A stretch of DNA of 64,000 bases from Albugo candida (lineage: Eukaryota; Oomycota; Peronosporomycetes; Albuginales), in contig JBDOQK010000026.1 in assembly GCA_040437565.1 (NCBI GenBank), forward strand, positions 1-64,000, read 5' to 3'. A program made the position numbers and the translations under genes. Each line of letters starts with the position of its first letter. Position 1 is the first letter of the stretch. Positions 58,872-64,000 of the stretch are shown one piece after another. The notes under the pieces were generated by a model, which saw only the letters and a program-made list of their open reading frames with translations, made no database searches and was not told the DNA's origin.

Positions 58872-59354
58872 ATGTTGTCCATTTTCACGGGAATTCTGTC
58901 ATTTGTGGCTTTCACGATCGCTTTTTTCGGATCGGAACGTATTTTCAAATGGCGACGACCTCTAAAAGATTACGAAGTCTTTCAGCTAACCTTGCCATCT
59001 GCTTCCATTTACATTCATTTCCAGGCGTTTATGGGAAATGTATGGTGGACGTGTGTCATGCTTTGGTCCAAATCGTTTAGCAGAGATGAGTTTTATGGAA
59101 TTGGTGGCCAAGACATGGACATGTGCAAAGTAACATCAGGTCCCAGCAATCTCGATTCGAAGATGAATGTGATGTACAATCGAATCGTTTACTCTATCTC
59201 TCGTGCAACAGCAGAAGCCAGCATCCGTGATGGTCTACTGCGCGTACCCGCTCACCTCCACAAAGGCTCCAAGTCAATGAAACCGACAATCCCCCACAAG
59301 CTGAAGCCGAAGTTGTCACCTCCTCGCGTTGACACGTTCATGCAAGCTGCGTAG
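58872..59354 (+). CDS. Unrecognised small membrane-anchored protein
   Basis: A 160-residue frame from ATG 58,872, only 59 bases after IPK1 on the same strand. Residues 1-18 form a hydrophobic segment (MLSIFTGILSFVAFTIAFF), a signal anchor or signal peptide. A second moderately hydrophobic stretch (YIHFQAFMGNVWWTCVMLW, about 51-70) follows. The middle (DEFYGIGGQDMDM) and the segment IVYSISRATAEASIRDGLL look well constrained. The C-terminus is basic and proline-rich. The frame is open upstream into the IPK1 coding end, but the ATG after the initiator-like site is the likelier start. I do not recognise a family. A mitochondrial or ER membrane protein is possible, but nothing visible decides it. 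Confidence 0.6.
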   Translation: MLSIFTGILSFVAFTIAFFGSERIFKWRRPLKDYEVFQLTLPSASIYIHFQAFMGNVWWTCVMLWSKSFSRDEFYGIGGQDMDMCKVTSGPSNLDSKMNVMYNRIVYSISRATAEASIRDGLLRVPAHLHKGSKSMKPTIPHKLKPKLSPPRVDTFMQAA

Positions 59355-59453
59355 TCGAGTGTTTTTTCTCATCAATTGAGCGATGAGCGTGGAATATAAA
59401 TATACTTTTGTCATTTTATCGTCATTCATTTCCCTCACAATGATGTTGACGCT

Positions 59454-60317
59454 TTACTGATGTTTCCTGAGCTTCTCCAATGTGTTTTCCAGTGCATTTT
59501 TGGACGCTTTGATAGCGTGTGCTTTTGATGTTCGAACGCCTGTGCGTTTGCTGGCGCCTGCGCGGATATGAACGAGGACATATCGTCCAATTTCTCCGGT
59601 TCCCTGCCCATTCGCCAGCATGACTGCATGCATTCGAAACACTTTTTTCGTCCTGGAGACTTGTGTCGAGTCTGTTTTCACAAAACACGTCGCTGTAACG
59701 TATCGGACCGAAGCATTTTGCTTGGGAAGTGCTGTGACAAAACTCATTTTACGCCACTCAAATTTCTTTGAGGCAAAGTGCTTTGTACCATTTTCGTGAG
59801 TATTAGCTTCCTCATAGTGTCGAGGGAATCCAAAGGAGCCTCGTCCGAGCAATTTCGTGCAAGGTAGGAAATACATGCAGGATACAGGGTTAGTGTAGAT
59901 GAATGTTGGATGCATGGGGACCCCTCTAGCGTCAACGCCAAAGTCGAAAATGGGAATTTCCGGGTATGAGGGAATTTGATGAGTACCGACTCGATGTGAG
60001 ACGTCACTCGTGAGGCCACTCAAAAGCCTCTCCTGATATTGAGTGAGAATCGAGCAGTATTGAGTGGCGGAGGGCCACGGTGACATGTCCTCAGAGATGA
60101 GGGGAGTGAGGATCTGGTTTTGGTAAGAGAGTAACGGGTACGTTCGGCTTCGAGGACGTTCGATACGCTCTGGTAATGCGTACTCTGTGTCGTGAGAGGC
60201 GAGCATGTCCGCGATGGAGGGCAAGGACGAGTGCGGGTGGGAAGTCAGGGAGTGAAGTCTCTTATTTCGAATGGAAGGAAGATGGAAGGCTGCTGGGTCA
60301 CTGTGACGACGATACAT
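59454..60317 (-). CDS. Unrecognised 287-residue protein
   Basis: An intronless frame from ATG 60,317, convergent with the preceding small gene (100 bases apart) and divergent from NPRL2. The N-terminal 110 residues are Ser/Pro/His-rich and probably disordered (YRRHSDPAAFHLPSIRNKR). The middle contains SCMYFLPCTKLLGRGSFGFP. The C-terminal part (about 200-287) is basic and regular: YVTATCFVKTDSTQVSRTKK, MHAVMLANGQGTGEIGRYVL, SKAHAIKASKNALENTLEKL. The last block faintly recalls the ribosomal protein S5 fold (GxGxxG followed by a helix of alternating Ala/Lys), but the match is too weak to assign. No signal peptide or membrane helix is seen. Composition and clean context suggest a real gene. Confidence 0.6.
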   Translation of the reverse strand: MYRRHSDPAAFHLPSIRNKRLHSLTSHPHSSLPSIADMLASHDTEYALPERIERPRSRTYPLLSYQNQILTPLISEDMSPWPSATQYCSILTQYQERLLSGLTSDVSHRVGTHQIPSYPEIPIFDFGVDARGVPMHPTFIYTNPVSCMYFLPCTKLLGRGSFGFPRHYEEANTHENGTKHFASKKFEWRKMSFVTALPKQNASVRYVTATCFVKTDSTQVSRTKKVFRMHAVMLANGQGTGEIGRYVLVHIRAGASKRTGVRTSKAHAIKASKNALENTLEKLRKHQ

Positions 60318-60698
60318 TGCCGTCAGATGTTAGCGCTTTGTACGGAAAAAGAATTTGATTCCAACGTGAGTGACCGTAACGTCAACGAAAGTGAGTCGAG
60401 TGATCGTAACCTTGTAACGTTTCGTGTAAACGTGTAACAATTGGTGCAGTCCGCGCAAAGCGTAAATACAGGAACGAAGAAGGATCAGGCATTTGCAAGA
60501 TGTAAAAGCGGTATCTTTGAGGTTGATGGGGAGGACAACGTGACGTTATCCGATAGATTTTCTTTCTTATGCAACGAGAACGATACCTTTAGGATACGTG
60601 GGTACACTGGATGTATCCTACACAAGTTACAACACAATGTAACTTTTGCAAGGTTACTCAATAGCTACAGTGCTGCACCTATTACAGCACCTTGCAAA
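60318..60698. other. Intergenic region between divergent genes
   Basis: 380 bases shared as promoter space. A frame runs in from 60,441 in phase with NPRL2, so a longer N-terminus cannot be fully excluded. Repeated GTAAC/AACG motifs (60,370-60,440) are noticeable. Confidence 0.4.
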
Positions 60699-62319
60699 AT
60701 GATTCATGGCGTGGTGTATAGCGAATTCGACAATGATGCAGGCCCACAGATTGTTTTTCAGGCACCGGAAAAGTAGGTTTCTTATTATGACAATGTGATG
60801 CAAGAAAGGCTGCAGTGATGAACGTGTAGTGTGCTGAGCAATGAAGTATTTGAAAGCATTTCGTGTTACATCATCATCGACAAACCGCTGTGTGGAAAGA
60901 TCATAACAGGTACGTGCATGGTTACGAACTGACCGTGTGCTGAGCCAATCATCACATAGTGTCCGTGCAATCAGTCACAGTGATTGGGTATCCGGTGTGC
61001 ATTGAAGATGACAAGTATCATCGGAACGCGCTTCTATTTAACATCGGTACCGTACACAATGCATGCGGTTGCATTGGTTATGCTATAAGATTTCGCAGGT
61101 TTTGTAGCGGAAAAAGGAGCTCAATTGAGTGCACTTTGTCCGCTGTTGAGGAAATTTGGAAGTCTTTTAGAAATGATGGAACGCGAGAGTGGATTCCTTT
61201 ATAATGAGAGCACGAAAGCTCTTCTCCCAAAGATACTTCCTCAGATGCTGCATGACCTGATTGTGCAGGATGAATGCATCATCTCCATCGATAAAGCAAA
61301 CATTCTGAATCTGAAGTTATTTCCGCAAAATTTTGTGATCCCTCAGGACGTATGTGAGTACCACGTCCCAGTCCCACTTTGCGACTTGCGAGTCAAATGT
61401 GACACCTGTGGTACTTGATACCCTTCTTAATATGATTTCACGATATTGCAATTAACCTCTATGTATTGATACAGCGGAATGGGATTTGGCGATACAGCAA
61501 TTAGTTCCATTTCTCGACGGAATCAAATCCATTCGACGTATCAGTATGGAAGCCAACATGGAAGTTCAACTCGTCAAAAAATGTGTCGCACAATTAATTT
61601 TCTTCAATTATGTCCAATTAATTGACATTTTTGCCTACACCAATATCTATGCTCCATTACCTGGAATAAATTTCCTGGCGACTCAACTTGAAATGCAACA
61701 CACGTGTGCTACATACGTCACAAAATCAGGAAAATCGTTGGTTCCATATGCGAAAATATTTGCGCTTTATTGCTCCATGCAGCCAAATCTTCGTATCAGC
61801 GACTTTTGTCTTTTGTACGCGGAATCACTTTCGAGTATCGATATTCGACGGTTCATCACATTCGGTATATTACATCATTTGATCAAACGCGTGTTTCAGT
61901 ATCCAGTCATTTTGGAAGCTCCACAAAATATCGCAATTGGCGCGACGTCAAATGGCAGTAAATTGATCACTTCGCCGTCGTTACATCCACAATCAGCGCA
62001 ACGCTCGTACACCTTTTCGAACGCAATTACCTCATCACTCTCACCCAAATTCCAATCTTCGGTACCTCAACAATCCAACGGTCCATCGACACCACACCTC
62101 ACTCCGCCTTTTCCGCCTTTGTACTATTCCAAGCGCCAATCTGCGGCAATGGCAGCTGCAGCCACAATGAAAGCGACGTATCAATATGAACAAATCCAAA
62201 GTCGAATGGATGGAAATCATCACACTGATGAAATCTGCACCGAATTTCTTATTCAATACGCAGATCTTGAAGCAATTTGGACCAAAAAGAAACCCAACTC
62301 GTGCATCGTGTACAAATAA
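60699..62319 (+). CDS. NPRL2: NPRL2 homologue (GATOR1/SEACIT subunit), five exons
   Basis: Exons: 60,699-60,772; 60,830-60,909; 60,960-61,046; 61,099-61,410; 61,475-62,319. Introns are 50-64 bp with GT-AG ends and the phases match, giving 465 residues. Start chosen at ATG 60,699 because the family begins with 'I.GI.YSEFD'. Motifs in order: HGVVYSEFDNDAGPQIVFQA, then (spliced) SNEVFESISCYII, KPLCGKII, VIGYPVCIEDDKYHRNALLF, SALCPLLRKFGSLLEMMERE, LKLFPQNFVIP, EWDLAIQQLVPFLDGIKSI, VQLIDIFAYTNIYAP. These match nitrogen permease regulator 2, which with NPRL3 and DEPDC5 forms the GATOR1 GAP that shuts off Rag GTPases and TORC1 when amino acids are scarce. A Ser/Pro-rich insert lies near residues 350-410. 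The stop is 19 bases from the end of the convergent HECT gene. Confidence 0.9.
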
Positions 62320-62337
62320 ACAGTCTGTGCATTCACT

Positions 62338-64000
62338 TTATTCCATCCAAAACCCACTGATCTCCATATTGATCACCAATGTGAGATACTTGATGAGCTC
62401 TTCTTGTGTCTGATACAGCGGAATATCGATTCGATTAAAACAAGTGTGTCCTTTTGGCATCAATCCCGCAGGCGGTGGTCCTCTCTGCACGAATTGGATC
62501 GTGAATCGTCTCACACGACCATCGCTACTCGTCAAAGCTTTGAAGCCTTGTACTGGCACACGACTTGTTCCCGTGGAAAATTGCAATAATCGAGCTCGAT
62601 CTTCAGCGGTGAAATGCTTTTTCAAAACAGTCCAAAACCATTGCAACACTTTACGTTCCGCGTGTGTCGGCTTCTCGAGCTTCACCCATCGAACTTCGGT
62701 GTGGGAGACCCAATCATCAACATCGATAACGGGAATTCCCGAAAGCAATAGATCAAATTCCTGATAGTCGAAGACGGTCAACAAGTACGCCGGAACGATA
62801 TCATACAATCCTTTCAGTAGTGCGGTTAATTGTTCGGAAATACTGGAGAACATGTGGTACTTGAGCAACAATTCCATGTACTCTTTCTTGTTATCGTCAT
62901 TCACTTCGATATTTCGACCATTCGGTTTGAGCTCCATTGTGGCTCGGGATCCATCTTGTTGATATTGTTGGACTGTGAAATCGATTCCGACAACTTCAGC
63001 ATGGTCATTCTTCTTGATCCAGCAGACATTCTTATGAAGATCTTCATCGAGATACTCTAAATCGGAGAACGAAATTGGGACGCCTAAAAGATGTTTGATC
63101 AATGGGAGTGCCAGTGAGACTTTCATGTTGTATCCTTCGATCAAAGCTTTGCCAATGAGCCGACCAACAAACTCGTAATGAAGCAAGTGATCTGTGATTT
63201 GGACCGAGCTCGCATTGATCCAGTAACCGAACCGCTCGCCTTTCGTCGATTGGAAGAGACCGAATTCATCGCTGAAAAGCAGGTCGCTTAACAGTTCATA
63301 CCATTCGCGGATCAACCCACCCGCATCCAAACCCGGTTCATTCTCAAAGTAAATACGTAACCGTTCCCAGAACCGGCTTGCGGGGCATTTTAACATTTGT
63401 TCCATAGAGTCACTTAACAGATGTGTACGTCGCACCACTAAGTACGGGTTACGATGAGATATTACATTCAGCAAGAAAAAGAATCGTAAACGTAAACGTA
63501 CCAAATCGAATATGATTCTCGCCATTACGCCAATTTTTTTGTACTTGACGGAGAAACCAGCGATTCTTTTCGTGAAATGTTAACGATGCGATCGCTTCCA
63601 GGTCGTGCTCGGGTGGTGGTTGATGATGCGATAAATCCGTCGAGATTACCGGTGTCCATTCAACCCCGCCGTAACCATCGTCGTGTCGAACGTAACCCGT
63701 GGATACATCGGTGAGGTTATCTCTACGGTTATACGCTTCCTCGTTTTCCTGAATTTGCTTCAAATTACGTTTACTCTGTCCAAATTGAGGGGATGTGCTA
63801 CTCTGATACAAACTCGCGACGAGCGTTTTTCGTTCTTCGGCTTCTTCCAATTGTTGCAAAGCTGTCGCACGCAGCGGTTGAATGTGTATTTCATCGCTTT
63901 CATCATATTCTGTGTACGCAAAACTATTATTAAATGTATTCTCCCGCCGACCGTCATAGATTTCTGACTCTGAAATCCTGTCCCCGAAATCCAATAGCGC
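62338..64000 (-). CDS. HECT-domain E3 ubiquitin ligase (5' end beyond the window)
   Basis: Exons on the minus strand: from the right edge to 63,502, then 63,437-62,338, with a 64-bp intron (63,438-63,501; GTACGT...CTTAG) that joins HIRF to VVRRTHLL. The visible part begins inside an open frame with no ATG before the edge, so the N-terminus is missing. The first 165 residues are acidic and charged, without a domain I recognise. The remaining 365 are a full HECT domain: EPGLDAGGLIREWYELLSD, LLHYEFVGRLIGKALIEGYN, then the C-lobe with the catalytic Cys in LMPKGHTCFNRIDIPLY. The domain forms a thioester with ubiquitin and passes it to a substrate. Sequence features recall both NEDD4 and HUWE1/UPL classes; without the N-terminus the subclass is open. 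Confidence 0.92.

Noticed and set aside
58872-59354. Sigma-factor-like region (IRDGLLRVPAHLH) in the small protein
   Set aside because: The resemblance to bacterial 'RxIRxPVHM' is short and in a membrane-anchored eukaryotic protein; chance.

Overview
The window looks like nuclear DNA of an oomycete, plausibly a compact-genome biotroph of the white-rust (Albugo) type. The best evidence is an aspartic protease fused in one reading frame to a seven-helix GPCR-like domain (48.2-50.5 kb), an architecture known from oomycetes. Very short GT-AG introns (46-64 bp) in several genes fit the same lineage. The species assignment is inference. There are no operons, ribosome binding sites or CRISPR arrays.

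Layout. 1-31 kb is gene-poor and transposon-rich: a decayed LINE 3' end (1-1390) abutting a Tc1/mariner relic; a 744-bp Mutator-like derivative with inverted repeats (2.0-2.8 kb); a second LINE 3' fragment (5.6-6.5 kb); a tRNA-derived SINE (about 9.9-10.1 kb); an inverted LINE pair (13.2-15.46 kb); a broken Ty1/copia element on the minus strand (15.46-19.53 kb); a lone LTR (22.48 kb); and a second broken copia element on the plus strand (22.92-29.37 kb) carrying two Mutator-like insertions. 31-47 kb mixes a secreted nucleoside-hydrolase-like gene, a type I membrane protein and an unrecognised 614-residue protein with long stretches that look non-coding and one gag-like fossil. 47-64 kb is dense host sequence: a PFA-DSP phosphatase (4 exons), the protease-GPCR fusion, a PH-domain protein, an RMD5/GID2 E3 ligase (8 exons), a secreted subtilisin, IPK1 kinase, two unrecognised small genes, the GATOR1 subunit NPRL2 (5 exons) and a HECT E3 ligase that runs off the right edge.

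How the genes fit together. Two genes 9 kb apart touch inositol (pyro)phosphate metabolism (IPK1 and the Siw14-type phosphatase). NPRL2 restrains TORC1 in response to amino acids, and RMD5 and the HECT protein are ubiquitin ligases, so the right end is rich in nutrient and protein-turnover control. The secreted or surface proteins (nucleoside-hydrolase-like, subtilisin, GIN-like ectodomain protein, protease-GPCR) are candidates for the host or environmental interface.

Assembly caution. Eight runs of exactly 100 N occur. Seven are flanked by direct copies of the same 122-325 bp, which are probably unmerged contig ends rather than real duplications. Two of these cut through genes (RMD5 and IPK1).
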